DNA of 64,000 bases. It comes from Rhodamnia argentea (taxonomy: Eukaryota > Streptophyta > Magnoliopsida > Myrtales > Myrtaceae). Positions 47,572-59,800 of this stretch are shown here, one piece after another. Positions within the stretch are counted from its first letter, which is position 1. The number at the start of each line of letters is the position of its first letter. The position numbers were made by a program, and so were the translations under genes. The notes under the pieces were generated by a model that did not search any database, had not been told where the DNA came from, and saw only the letters and a program-made list of their open reading frames with translations. The stretch lies in contig NC_063156.1 in assembly GCF_020921035.1 (NCBI RefSeq), positions 1,054,001 to 1,118,000 on the forward strand, given 5' to 3'.

Positions 47572-50289
47572 ATGAGGCCTATCTTCTGTGGGAATTTTGA
47601 GTATGATGCCAGACCATCTGAATTGGAAAGACTTTTCCGCAGATATGGAAAAGTCGATAAGGTGGATATGAAGTCTGGTAAGTGCCTTGTCTCCACTGCA
47701 TGTATGACTACTACTTCAATCTTTTTGCTTCTTTTTGTTCTTTCTATGTTTGTTCACCTGTCTGGTCGCTCAATCAAATTGATGAATCTGGCAAACCTGA
47801 ATTTTTTCTGTGATGAATGTGGGGCGATTCCAATCAGGTCACCATCAATTGGCTTGGTAGTTTCTCTTCTATGCCATTAATTTATTTACTTTATCACATT
47901 GGTAAAATCCTTCCGTGGAACTTTATCCATTTCTTTCTCTGGGTTGAGAGATAATCATGGAAGCAGAAGTAGAGTCATTTAAGCCTGAATTTGCAGGTGG
48001 GTAAATTCTGTTCACAATTTTTTTCGTAAAATTGTCATCTTAGAGGGTTCATCATGAAAGGGTTTAACTTCTTAAAGACGTGATATTACCGGTTAAGAGA
48101 AACTTAACTCGAAGCTGCTGGGCTTTCTTCTACTCTAAGAAGCACTTTGGCCCATCTGCATAGTTCAGGGTGAATGCTGTGTACAGAAATATATTTCCCT
48201 CTACGAGCTAAGTAAGCAATTCACAAAGGTGCCTGTGTTCTCTACCACGGAGCTGATTGGTTGGAGTCAAGGGTACCATCTCAGAGGGATTCAGTTCTCT
48301 TCAGTGCCAGCTTGCAGCTGTTTGACTGGATGACTCAACTTGTGCATCTCCTTCTGAAATCTTCCGTGATTGAGTTTTAGATGGGGGTTCAGAGAAAAAA
48401 GAATATTTTATGTGGTGTAAACCCCCATACTCAATATTTTCTTTGACGCAGGATTAACTTGGCATAATCATATACCTCTCGGCTAATGGATGGCTCTTCA
48501 GAATCCTGTTTCCATGCCTGGAATGAGCTTCCTCTTCTTGTTATTAAGAAGAGATACTCTGATCCGCAAATGGCACTACCATCCCACACTTTATTCAGAT
48601 ACCATTGCTTTTACCATGTCATCACATTCCTCCAGCCTTGAGTTTCAGACATGTTTCAAGGTCGAAACATACATTGCCGACTCCACTCGCGGAAGAAGCT
48701 GAATAGATGGAGAAGGCACGCATTTACATTGACCCATTTGAGACATCCACATTTGCGTTGTTGTTCCTTGACATCACTTAGTCCATCTCACAAGGTCTGT
48801 TACTTACTTATTAGTCACTTAGTTTATAGATTAAAGAGGTTGGCAGGATAGGTTTGAGGGGCGGTCCATGTTGCTGGCGGAAGTAACGGGTTCACGATAT
48901 CAAGGATGATATCACCGGGGATATCTAACTATGTGTACCTTTTCTCCTGTATTAAGAAATTCTTATTTCCTTAATCTTGTTTGATAGGATTCGCTTTTGT
49001 CTACATGGACGATGAGAGAGATGCTGAAGATGCAATCCGTGGACTGGATCGGATAGAATTTGGTCGAAAGGGACGCAGGCTTCGTGTGGAATGGACCAAG
49101 GTATATTTGGATTTGCTGGTTGTTGCCAGCATCACTAGGCCTTTTCCCCTCTAGGCGGTTTTGGCATGTCTTGTCAGTTTTGCGTATGGTTTGTCATGCA
49201 TTTGTTCTGATTGTTTGATTCATCGTGCAGCACGAACGTGGCGTTAAAAAGCCTGGTGGTTCAAGGCGATCCTCAACTAACGGGAGACCCTCAAAGACCT
49301 TGTTTGTTATTAACTTTGATACTTATCAGACCAGAACTAGGGATCTGGAGAAGCACTTTGAGCCATATGGGAAGATCGTCAGTGTTAGGATTAGAAGGAA
49401 TTTTGCATTCGTCCAGTATGAGTATCAAGAGGATGCTACAAAAGCGTTGGATGCTACAAATATGAGGTGCGTTCTTATTTTCCCTTCTCCTTAGTAGAGT
49501 TGGACTAACTGTAGGATTTATTTCCAGGAGAAAAATCCGGTTCGATGTTTGAGTGGTTTCAAATTATTGACTTGCTTTCTTAACTGGTTTACTTCTCATT
49601 GTGTGCAGCAAGCTGATGGATCGAGTGATATCAGTGGAATATGCTGCTCGAGATGATGATGATAAGAAAGATGGGTACAGCCCAGACAGAGGTCGTGGTA
49701 GGTCACCTGAAAGAGGTTATGATAGGAAGCGCTCCCCTAGTCCCTATAAAAGAGAGAGAGGTAGCCCTGATTACGGTCGAGGTGCTAGTCCTTATCGAAG
49801 AGAAAGGGGAAGTCCTCATTATGGTCGTGAATCTAGCCCGATTGACCGTCAGGCACAGAGAGTAAGCCCAGACTACGGTCGAGGTTCTAGCCGCAGTCCT
49901 CGTCGAAGGGAGAGATCTCTTTCTGGGGGTAGCCGCAGCCGCAGCCGAAGCCGAAGCCCATATAAGAGGCAGGTGGTCAGCCGAGGCAATGGTCGGGACC
50001 ATAGCCACAGCCCGTATGAAAAACCAGCAATGGGACCTAACAACAGTCCTGATCGCAATAAGAGCCCCGACAGGGAAGAGGAAAGCCCTGAAAATGGTCG
50101 TGAGCCCCCTACAGATCATAACGAGGATGTTGCCCGTGATGTTGGTGTAGAAAGTCCTGCATCAGGTGGACGCCACAGGTCTGTATGATTTTCAACTTTG
50201 TTCTTGCTGAAGTTTCGACGAACTTGAAGCATGTCTGATTTTTCCCCTCTTTTTTTATGTTCAGCTATTCACCTGCAGCAGAGGATTGA
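47572..50289 (+). CDS. RS-subfamily SR splicing factor, RS40/RS41-like (exons 47572-47677, 48988-49100, 49231-49466, 49609-50178, 50265-50289)
   Basis: Complete gene of 349 residues, close to the size of Arabidopsis RS40/RS41. RRM1 (residues about 1-73) starts [20 protein letters not shown] and has the RNP-1 core [12 protein letters not shown]2 (about 96-166) has TLFVINFD and the RNP-1 core [10 protein letters not shown] long RS domain follows, with repeats such as [20 protein letters not shown] and [11 protein letters not shown], ending in SYSPAAED. No zinc knuckle is present, which separates it from the RSZ and RS2Z groups. Function: nuclear pre-mRNA splicing and splice-site choice. The first coding intron (47678-48987) is 1310 bases and falls inside RRM1. 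In this family, long introns in the RRM-coding region are commonly alternatively spliced to give truncated, NMD-sensitive transcripts. All junctions keep phase. Confidence 0.93.
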
Positions 50290-53200
50290 AGTTTGTGCTG
50301 GCAAGTGAAGAAGGAATTTTTACCTAGTTACATCACTGTCTTTCATTAGCGGTCAAGTTTTTAATTTTGTTCTTTCTTTGATGACTGCTTCGGATTAAAG
50401 TGTTAGTGGAATCCAATTAAGACCTGCGTAGTAGCTATTGCGGATAGAACTTGACTGTTGTAAGTTTCTTTCATTTCAGGGAGATTTAAAAGTCCTTTCA
50501 AATTATGATGAATCGTATCTCGTTATATGATGGCCATGGGGCACACCATGGATCTAACTTAATCATGTAGACATGCACATGCGCCCACCGACACATTCTG
50601 CACAGCCATGAGGCGCAATGCGTTAAGCAGTTACTGTTGCGGAAGGATCGGTACATGATTTTGATCTGCCAATTATTATGGTACTTGAGGAGGGGCAGGA
50701 TCCGGGCATTATTGTGTGATTTATGCAATACCATACTATCCTGGGCACTTTAGCACCTTGTTTTTCTTTTGCTAATGCTGATAACAGATTTCAACTTGGT
50801 GTATTCGTCAGCATTCTTATGCTTGAAACAATCACTGGTGAATGCTTGAGTAGAGCCGGAGCTGCGTCGAAAACAGAAGATGGCTTGTGAGGTTTCGTGT
50901 TATCTGATTGTCATCACTAAGAGCATCAGACTGAAGGAAGGCTAGGCATGTTGCTGCTTCACGGACATTTTCGCTATCGTGTAGTTGGACTTTGAAAAGT
51001 TACTCGTCTGTCTCTCGTAGGGGCGTCCACTAGGGAGAGTTGGAAAATAGTTACCAGGCTCACAGGATTTGCTCGAAAGGAGCTGTTTTTGCAATCTAGC
51101 GGCATTATTGATTTCTTTTTGTCTTATTGGAGTTTACATATGGATGCAGCACCATTTGGGAAAATAGTTGCAGTTTCCATGATGCACCTATAAAGCTTGG
51201 CACTTGCGAATCACCCAAAAGTTTCCCGTTTCGCTAGAACCAAATTGGGATTCGCGCCGGGGAAACAGATGGCGAAGAAGACAACTCTCGGCAGAGGTGT
51301 CGGGAACGGAGTCTTAGCCAGAGACAAAATTGGAATGCGAATGTTTGGATGGAGATGCCTCGCTATATTGATAGTTGTTCGACTGAGACTTTGAGAATCC
51401 TTTTTAGATGACACCCACCTTCGTTCTTTGACCTATGCACAAGCCAGATGTTTTAGGCTGAAAACCTTGATAACCCCTCCATTCTCTAAGTATTCAGAAC
51501 TGAACTTCTGATCATGGATTAAAAGAGATCGAAAACAAAAAAATATTGGGTTTACAAAAAAAAATATGTAAAAAGGTATTTGTCGTGGAAACACGAGGTG
51601 CAAAATTTTGCAATTCATTTCCTACAGGAAACTGAAAATGGGGTGTTACCAAAATATGTAACGCCCTAATATGTTAATTCTTCTAGAGGTACAATATTTC
51701 TGTCATTACAAAATGTACATATAATTGGGGATAAAGCCAAGGGGAGTTCTTTCTTCTTCTTCTTTTTTTCCTTTTTTGCATTTGCATGCCACTGACCAGT
51801 ACAGATCGAGGGGACTAGGGGAGTCGTAGCCTCCTTTAAGTACTTGAAGTTTGGTGCAATTTTTAACAAGTGTACGCTATATATGAAATTTCATAGAAAC
51901 ATTAGATACATAGAACTTGCCCTCTAATTCTTTTACTTATATCTCAGCACTGCAACTTGCTATTATCGCAAACTAGAAGATAATCCCAACTTGTATGCAC
52001 TGTTGCACCATGTCCCGTGCGTAAGCAAAAAGTTTGGCTCCTCCGAACCTTTGTTTTAGTTTTCCACTCGAGACAAAATTGATATTAAGTTAGGCGAAGA
52101 GGACAATCATTTCAATCCCCAAAGAAAGGAGATCGGTCGAAACTTAGTTGTAATTAGAGACAAGATAATAATTAAAAAAGGAAAGGGAATGTTTGGATGC
52201 TTGTAGCTACTACTCGAAACCCTAATTATCTAAATCCGAAGGCATGTTGATTGTAATTGGACTGAGACTTTAAGAAGCCGTTTTAGATAACATCACGCAT
52301 TCTTTGACCTATGGTTGATAGACGCACATCACAATTCTCAATTGAAATCTCGAGTATGGATCCTTTAAATCATCCGAGGGTTTCAAAGTTTAATGGTTCA
52401 CTGATCTGTCACCAAGCTTATCCTCATTATGTCTGTTTTCTCATCGTCAGCACTTGCGGACAAGAGCTTAGGATTTGGAAGCTAATCCACAAGCGGTTGA
52501 AACAAGAGTTCTTATCGCATTGGGACAGCATTTCCTCTACCAGTTCCTAAGCTCCCCTCTTGGACACACTCACACATTGATCTTTAAGGAGCCAAGGTTC
52601 AAACTCTGCCGTTTTCCTCATTTTTCACTAAGCTTGTCCCCAGAAGATAACGAAAAAATAGAAGAAGAAATCAGTTTCCCTATTAGCCACATCCAACCGT
52701 TTGAGGGCAATAAAAAGAAGTGGCGATGCTTCCTTCAACCAAGTTCTTTGTTTCTTTCCGGACCAATAAATGTCGAGACTCGAGAGGGAAATTATTGTTA
52801 TTTGTTTCTTTTTTTTTCTCGTGTTTTACTTACTATTCAAGACATTAGGGTTTATCGTCTTGGTTTTTTACCATCCTAAGGGATCCCCAACTTCTTGGGC
52901 TTCTGTTTTTTTTTTTTTTTTTTTGGCCTTTAATATGATTTCCCTCGGTCTAGGGTTGGCTCAGCTTGGTCATCCCCATGATGGGGTGTCATTCTTTGGC
53001 TGCTTTCCACACACCACACATGCGTTGAAAGAGGACACACCGAAAGGTAGTTTCTCTTTGTTTTCTTCCCATTTTCGGTACCGAAAGGCGGATCGGAGAG
53101 CATGACAAAAAATCGATCCTAAGGGGAGAGGTTTCCTCTGGATCACAATTCAACATCAAAGCTTAGGACAAAGGGTCTTTTGGTTTTATCTCCACACACT

Positions 53201-55060
53201 CGTGATGCAAGTAAAGTGTCTCTATTTGAACATGGAATGAGAGGAAAGAATCATTATTGCATGGATGTTCCAAGAGCACGTTTTATGGAACGACGAGACA
53301 TTGTCCACATGCATTAAGGTCAAAAGGGTGGGCCCTAAACTGTGGGCTCTCGGTCGTACTTTGAAGGGTGCAACTTGAGAGCTAAAGACACAGACCAATT
53401 CACATTCACTCACAAGTCTTGATTGGTGGGTAAACGCTGAAGCCGTCCACTGGGCAGCCAGGCGCTTCACAGTGTCACTACAGCGTTTCTCCTGTGGGAA
53501 ATTCACCAACAAAATGCTGACTTGACTTCTCTTTTTGCTGAGCTTTTTGGCAATTTTCCTTTTTGGATTTTTGAGTTGAAGTTTGAGATGCATGTTCTAC
53601 CCCCCATAGCTGACAAGAGCATTAACCACACAAACTGCCCCTGATTCTGTGGGATAATAGATGCTTTTCTCTTGCATCAGTACCCATGGTCGTCAAGATT
53701 TCGGCACCTCTTGAATGTCACTCCATCATTATCCAACTGACTGTAATCTTTTCCTGTCCGTGAGATTCCACCAAAGCACCTTCTACTTCTAATAGGCAAT
53801 GAGCAAGAAAAGATGGAAAGAAAGTTTAACCCAAAGGCTAGGTTGTCCTGCACATGTCCGAGGAAGGAACAAGAGTCGAAGTTCTAACTATTCTCACGTA
53901 TAGTTCCACGGTTTGGGTAATCAAATAGCTATACGAGGAAGTTTAGAATCGCGCATACAGGGTGCTACATATCCAATCTCGATGTTCACGGAGTTCAGAG
54001 TTATGCTTATGCAACCAATCGCCTCAAAGATTGAAACTCGTAGAGGATGGCCGTTTGTTCATCTTATCGTTCGTGCAGAGATTAATCATACGACGAAATT
54101 CTAGAACGTGTGAGCTACTCTACACCGTGCGAGCAAAAATCAAGAAGTTCTAGGCTCTAGAATCACCTCTCGGTCATGTCAAATATAATCCAATCTTGAA
54201 GTATACAATCTTAACCTTTCTACCACTTCACCAGATTTTTTCCAGAGGTTTTAGGAGGTCTTAACCTTCTGCGGACGCTGGACGTGCCCCCAGCATGCCA
54301 AGAACAGCGAGAGGGGAGCGAAGGAGAACGTCGGCAAATTGGGATGGGATCGGCCATTTCGGCCGTACGCCATGAAGAGGACGACAAGACGGGGGGACGG
54401 GTGGCGGTGAAAATCTATTTGCTCGTACTCATTTATTTCATTGTGATTGTGCGGGCGGGCGTGATTGGCCCCGATTGTGCAATGTCTTTGTTTTTTTTTT
54501 TTTTTTTTTTTTTTTTTTGTCTCCATCCAAGAGATAAAAAGAGTTTGACGGGGCCAAAAAGGGGAAAAAAAAATAAGGATCAAATCTTGTCCCTGCCCAC
54601 AAGGACAAACCCAATGCAACCCCCCCTCCACATATTCATGTCCCCTCCTCCCTTACGGTTGTCGTTATTCTAAAGCTCAAAACCATACTCATGTCCATCC
54701 TCTTTTCAATATATCCCCGATCGAACCCGGTGATTCTCGATCCGGTCGTCTGAAATATATATAATTCGCCGTTCGCTTGTTAACGCTCAAGATTCCAAAT
54801 TTAGTGGGCGATCCGGTATTATTGCGTGATCCGACAAGCGGGACAGCTTTCGAAAGGTGACCGTGCCACGAATGATTATACGACTTTATCTCCCTTGTTT
54901 CCTTTCGGCGAGAGATGGTGATAAAAAGAGGCATTGAGGCTCATATCTTAGTTATTACAGTTAATTATAATTCATCTCCAATTGTGCTTTGGGCCGGTCA
55001 CAAAGAGACATGCACTAAGAGTCATGGGAGCATGTTAAAAATCCATGGCCGACTTCAATC
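50290..55060. other. Gene-free region of about 4.8 kb
   Basis: The first 200 bases are probably the SR gene 3' UTR. No gene is supported. Stretches at 51200-51440 and 52185-52315 are partial direct repeats (ACTGAGACTTTGAGAA / ACTGAGACTTTAAGAA, then TTCTTTGACCTATG in both). Open frames at 52475-52879, 53222-53593 and 54251-54673 lack family motifs and contain homopolymer runs. Confidence 0.55.
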
Positions 55061-55067
55061 CTTCCCC

Positions 55068-55075
55068 TATAAATA
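55068..55075 (+). promoter_or_regulatory. Probable TATA box of the MATE gene
   Basis: TATAAATA within CCTATAAATACCC, 115 bases upstream of the ATG. With transcription starting about 30 bases downstream, the leader would be about 85-90 bases and would contain the CT tract. Confidence 0.65.
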
Positions 55076-55112
55076 CCCGTCCCCGACCCCTCCTCTCAAT
55101 TCCCCTCTCCTC

Positions 55113-55116
<4 letters not shown>

Positions 55117-55146
<30 letters not shown>
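55117..55146 (+). repeat. (TC)n tract in the MATE 5' leader
   Basis: A 30-base perfect TC tract between the TATA box and the ATG, 43 bases before the start codon. Confidence 0.9.
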
Positions 55147-55149
<3 letters not shown>

Positions 55150-55189
55150 CTTTCTGGAGAGTTTGTGATCAGCCACACAAATCAACACA

Positions 55190-56830
55190 ATGTGTCAACA
55201 AACATCTCCTCCTTTCTTCTGCAAATGCGAGAAGGACAAGAACTCATCTTGTTACCTTCTGTCGATGGGGGACCCGGGCATTGATTCCGAAGTGAACACT
55301 CCCTTAGTCCTCAAGACCTCACCAACTCTCCAGCCGTCCAACAGTGCCCCTTTCCCGCTCTCGCCGGCCGTCAAGGAGGCCAGGTCCATCTCCCGCATCG
55401 CCCTCCCCATGATCCTCACCGGCCTCCTCCTCTACTCCCGCTCCATGATCTCGATGCTCTTCCTTGGCCACCTTGGCGACCTCGCCCTCGCCGGCGGTGC
55501 CCTCGCAGTCGGGTTCGCCAACATCACCGGCTACTCCGTCCTCTCCGGCCTCGCTATGGGCATGGAGACCATCTGCGGTCAGGCCTTTGGTGCCAAGCGG
55601 CTTTCCGTCTTAGGCCTCACCCTCCAAAGGACCGTCCTCTTGCTCCTCCTGACCTCGATCCCCATCTCTCTCCTCTGGCTCAACATGAAGTCCATCCTGC
55701 TCTTTTGCGGCCAGGACGAGTCCATCTCGGCCCAAGCTCACTCCTATCTTCTCTACTCAGTCCCTGACCTTTTGGCTCAATCTCTGCTTCACCCTCTGAG
55801 GATCTACCTCAGGAGCCAATCCATCACCCTCCCGCTCACCATCTGTGCCTCTCTCTCCATCCTCCTCCACATACCCATAAACTACTTCCTCGTCTTCCAC
55901 CTCGACCTCGGCATCAAGGGCGTCGCGCTTAGCGCCGTCTGGACCAACTTCAACCTCGTGGCGTCTCTGGTGATTTATATCGTCTTCTCTGGCGTCCACA
56001 TGGACACCTGGGGCGGCTTCTCATTAGAGTGCTTCAGGGAATGGAGGCCCCTCATCAGCCTCGCTGTCCCAAGCTGCGTCTCGGTGTGCCTCGAGTGGTG
56101 GTGGTACGAGATCATGATCCTGCTTTGCGGCCTCTTGCTTAACCCTAGGGCGACCGTCGCATCAATGGGGATACTGATACAGACAACAGCGTTCATCTAC
56201 ATATTCCCATCGTCACTCAGCTTCAGCGTGTCAACAAGGGTCGGGAATGAGCTCGGTGCAAACCGCCCTGCAAGGGCGCAGCTCGCGGCTGCCGTCGGGC
56301 TCGGGTTCAGCTTTGCCCTAGGTTTCTCGGCGCTGCTCTTCGCCGTGGCGATGAGGAACCACTGGGCCAGGATGTTCACCGCAGATCATGACATCATAGC
56401 ATTGACATCAACGGTGCTGCCGATCATTGGGCTGTGCGAGCTCGGGAACTGCCCGCAGACGACTGGCTGCGGCGTGCTGCGAGGGAGCGCAAGGCCCAAG
56501 ATTGGCGCTAACATAAACTTGGGGTGTTTCTACCTGGTCGGGACACCAGTAGCAGTTGCGCTTGCATTCTACTGCCAGGTCGACTTCGCAGGTTTGTGGC
56601 TGGGGCTTTTGGCGGCACAAGCGTCGTGCTTGCTGAGCATGTTGGTGGTGCTAGGGCGAACGGACTGGGAACACCAGGCCATGAGAGCTCAAGAGCTCAC
56701 CAAGGCCAAGGCTTGTGATGCTGTAGACGACGGGGCTGATGAAATCGAGGAAGAAGAGAAGAATAAGAAGAAGAAGATGAGGCACAGTAATGGTGAACTC
56801 GAGGACGATGATGATACTTCACCCGTCTGA
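55190..56830 (+). CDS. MATE-family efflux transporter (DTX/DETOXIFICATION, DTX48-56 clade type)
   Basis: Intronless, GC-rich gene of 546 residues. Hydropathy shows 12 membrane segments in two MatE halves (residues about 75-240 and about 300-470). Signature stretches include LGHLGDLALAGGALAVGFAN, GMETICGQAFGAKR, VCLEWWWYEIMILLCGLL, STRVGNELGANRPARA and LGNCPQTTGCGVLRG, which match the plant DTX48-56 branch; an intronless structure is also usual there. Family role: cation-coupled export of organic compounds; members of this clade have been linked to hormone, iron and toxin handling, but the substrate cannot be read here. A second in-frame ATG at 55265 has a better context (G at +4), but the first fits the TATA spacing and the common MCQ/MCN starts of relatives. 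The C-terminus is unusually charged (EEEEKNKKKK, EDDDD). Confidence 0.93.
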   Translation: MCQQTSPPFFCKCEKDKNSSCYLLSMGDPGIDSEVNTPLVLKTSPTLQPSNSAPFPLSPAVKEARSISRIALPMILTGLLLYSRSMISMLFLGHLGDLALAGGALAVGFANITGYSVLSGLAMGMETICGQAFGAKRLSVLGLTLQRTVLLLLLTSIPISLLWLNMKSILLFCGQDESISAQAHSYLLYSVPDLLAQSLLHPLRIYLRSQSITLPLTICASLSILLHIPINYFLVFHLDLGIKGVALSAVWTNFNLVASLVIYIVFSGVHMDTWGGFSLECFREWRPLISLAVPSCVSVCLEWWWYEIMILLCGLLLNPRATVASMGILIQTTAFIYIFPSSLSFSVSTRVGNELGANRPARAQLAAAVGLGFSFALGFSALLFAVAMRNHWARMFTADHDIIALTSTVLPIIGLCELGNCPQTTGCGVLRGSARPKIGANINLGCFYLVGTPVAVALAFYCQVDFAGLWLGLLAAQASCLLSMLVVLGRTDWEHQAMRAQELTKAKACDAVDDGADEIEEEEKNKKKKMRHSNGELEDDDDTSPV

Positions 56831-59800
56831 TTAAAAATTTCTGCTTTTGACGTTCTCACCGCTTCTTCATTTGTCATTTTTTCCTCATTTCTCTTTGGGG
56901 TTTTCCTGGGTCAATCATGTATTCTAGGGATGTACATTTTGGAGAGAGAGAGAGAAGGAGAGAAGAGGAGGCGAGGTAAAGAGGGAAACCTTCTTTATCT
57001 TGAATAATGCTAACACGTCACAAATTAATTTGAAAAAAATTTACATATTCGAATGATTTCATCAGAGGTTTGGATACGACCCACACATTGCTCGAATGCT
57101 CTCCATGTTATCTTACCCGGTATATGAATTTTGTAGGTGCATCTTCATATTTTTCTTTGATCTGTTGTTTATGGCAAGGGGCATATACGGTTGTCTTCAA
57201 TATGGTAAGTCGTGTGGAGATAGAAGAATTTTCTTTTTAATGCCCCTTGGCAATAGCAAACCATGAAATGACCAAAATCAAGGGAATGTATTAGCACTAA
57301 TGTGTACATTAAATGATCTATAATCTTCTTGGCCTTTCAAGGGTTTGATGGGTCTTTCGGTTTTGATGGTAGTATAGGGATTTGATAAATTAATTCCATA
57401 CTTTATATCAAGTGTACCTTCGATCCATCTCTTGCATAGTTAGGATCATATATCAGAGGTGGCAATAGTAAATCGAACATTCTTATAGTTTAGCGCAGTA
57501 ATATACATGGCTCAGTAGATTATCTCTTTAAATAATAAAATGCCCTAAGTTTAAGTTGTTTAACATCTAAAAAGAAATCATAGTGCATGTGCAGCAAGGT
57601 TTGGAAAAAGCTAAAGAAAGGGTTCTATTTAATTAAATTGGTTCATATTTCTAGCACTTAATTAGTAAATATTATATTGACCAAAAAAATTAGTAAATAT
57701 TATGCATTTTATCAAGAATATAGCCAATGTCAATGGAAATATCACGTCAATAATTATTGAACTAATGGAAAGCTATTTCTTGGAGAATTTACAAGACTTG
57801 TAGCCCAATCTATTTTGATCAAGAAGATCAGTGTGGGTTGAAGCTGTTTAGGAAAATGTGTCACAGTATTAGGTAAAAAAAAAGTTTCGCATTGGAGATT
57901 AGAGTAATATGGAGATAATTCATTGATCTAAGCTTTTGAGTATAGACGGTTTAACTAGATATGTTGCGGATTCAAATTCTGTCTTCCTCTCGGTAATCCC
58001 CCGGAAGAAAGGTATTGCGTTTCCGTTGAGTCGACTGGACTACGAGTGGTATTAGAGGCAATATGGTTAATTTATGACTCACTCCTAATGTGTATCCATG
58101 TTTGGTGAATCTCACAAAAGAAAAATCTCTGATGACTCCCTAATTGAGGTGGCAAATGGCGTCCCTAGGCTTCCCGCCAAGCTTGGCTAGGCCAAGGTGA
58201 ATGAGTTGGAAGCTCAATAGGAGGTGTTGTCCTCGCCAACATTTGCCAAACTTGGCACGGTCAAGGTGGAGATTCTCGATTTAAGATAATGTTGGTGATG
58301 GAGGATACCTTGACTAAGGGAGCGGGAGCCTAATGCAGGTTTTTCACATGTGAGGGTTAAGGTCCACATGTGAGAATATTAGGCAAAAGAAATTCCACAT
58401 TACGATGTGGCACGATATGGAATTGTTCATATTATCTTAGTTGGTCCATATTATTGGTTAAGCTTTTAAGTGAAAATAGTCCAATTGGATACGTTGATGG
58501 ATTTGGACTAAGGGTCTCCCTCCTCTTGATTTTCTCGGGCGAAGACATTGGAACTCTACTGCATCAAGACCCAACAAAAGGTATACGAATATAACTTGGA
58601 AACCTCATCACCTTAAGATACAAATTAATCACATTTGGTACTCACTACAAATCCAAAAGATCAAACCTTATATTAAAGGAAAACTGACCTAAAGGAGACC
58701 TCATAGGGGATTTAATTACACATAACTAGGAACAATTCTCCAAACATGGGTAAATACATAGACACTTAGTCTTTTATCCTTCCGGACAAAGATTAGTATT
58801 ACCTAGACAAAATATAAATACTAACTTTGACTATTAACTCAACAAGATTCTAGAATTTAGATAGACTTCATTTCGGATAGACTGACCAACTTTTCACAGT
58901 TTAGGCTTGAATTCCACTAAAAAATTCCAAATTACAAGAAACATGATGCCCTAAAAATTAGACACGAGCTGTCGAAAGGGCACATGATTTGAACCTAACA
59001 CATTCTAATATCAAGTGTCGGATAAGAACTAATCATCTTGGGTTGCATTTGGTCATCCGAATTTCTAGTCAATATAGGATTGGATAGAATATGATAAGTA
59101 ATCAAATGACATTCAGTAGATGAGTAATATCACCTGGTGTCTTGTCTCGGCATAGCTAGAAAAAAACAGCAAAATTGTACTAGGATTCTTGGCGAGAGGG
59201 CAATGAACCAAAAAGAAAGCCATGTCTACGAGTAAATAATTCCGTGAGACGCACAAGCATATAACAAGGGATTCCCATTGCTGTGATGTGATTTCAAAAC
59301 GAGACGCTTAATGGAGACACTTTTCAGACTTTCAAAACATGCGAGCTTTCCACCATTAAAAAGCCGGAGATGACGTGTTTTGTCAACAAATCGAGCTGCA
59401 TCTCTTGATTTGGTTGGTGTTTGAGAAGGGGGGGAAAAGAAAAAGATGCCCACATTCATGCCCCCCAAACAAGCTGGACGTTGATTGACGGAAGCCGTAT
59501 TAATCTTTAAAAAGCTGTCATTTGACTTCTAAAAGCCCTAGTTTAGGGTTAGTTATAGTGAGAAAAGGGATAGAGGGAAAGAAAAATTTTGCTAGTGAAA
59601 CATTTAAAAAACTAGGGCACATTGATACCGAGTCAAAAAGAAAAACAGAAACATGTGGAACGAAAGAGACGTGCTATATATGAAACAACGTTCAACAGGT
59701 AGGTCTCCTGGATGGTTCTGTTGTTTCTACAATGAATTCCCTGGCTTCTGAATCAGCTGATTTACCCTGGGAAAGAAACAAAGCCCCACCCAAGAACAAT

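Noticed and set aside
49703-50119. Minus-strand frame of 138 codons
   Set aside because: It is the antisense of the repetitive RS domain of the SR protein.
53222-53593. Minus-strand frame of 123 codons
   Set aside because: No domain, no TATA or splice context, and composition like the surrounding non-coding DNA.
54251-54673. Overlapping frames of 126-129 codons on both strands
   Set aside because: They include a poly-T run of about 30 bases and show no family similarity.
55757-56620. Minus-strand frames opposite the MATE gene
   Set aside because: They are shadows of a long GC-rich intronless coding sequence.
57930-58010. Possible tRNA or SINE signal (GGATTCAAATTC)
   Set aside because: There is no A box at the right distance and no cloverleaf; it fits better as part of an LTR remnant.
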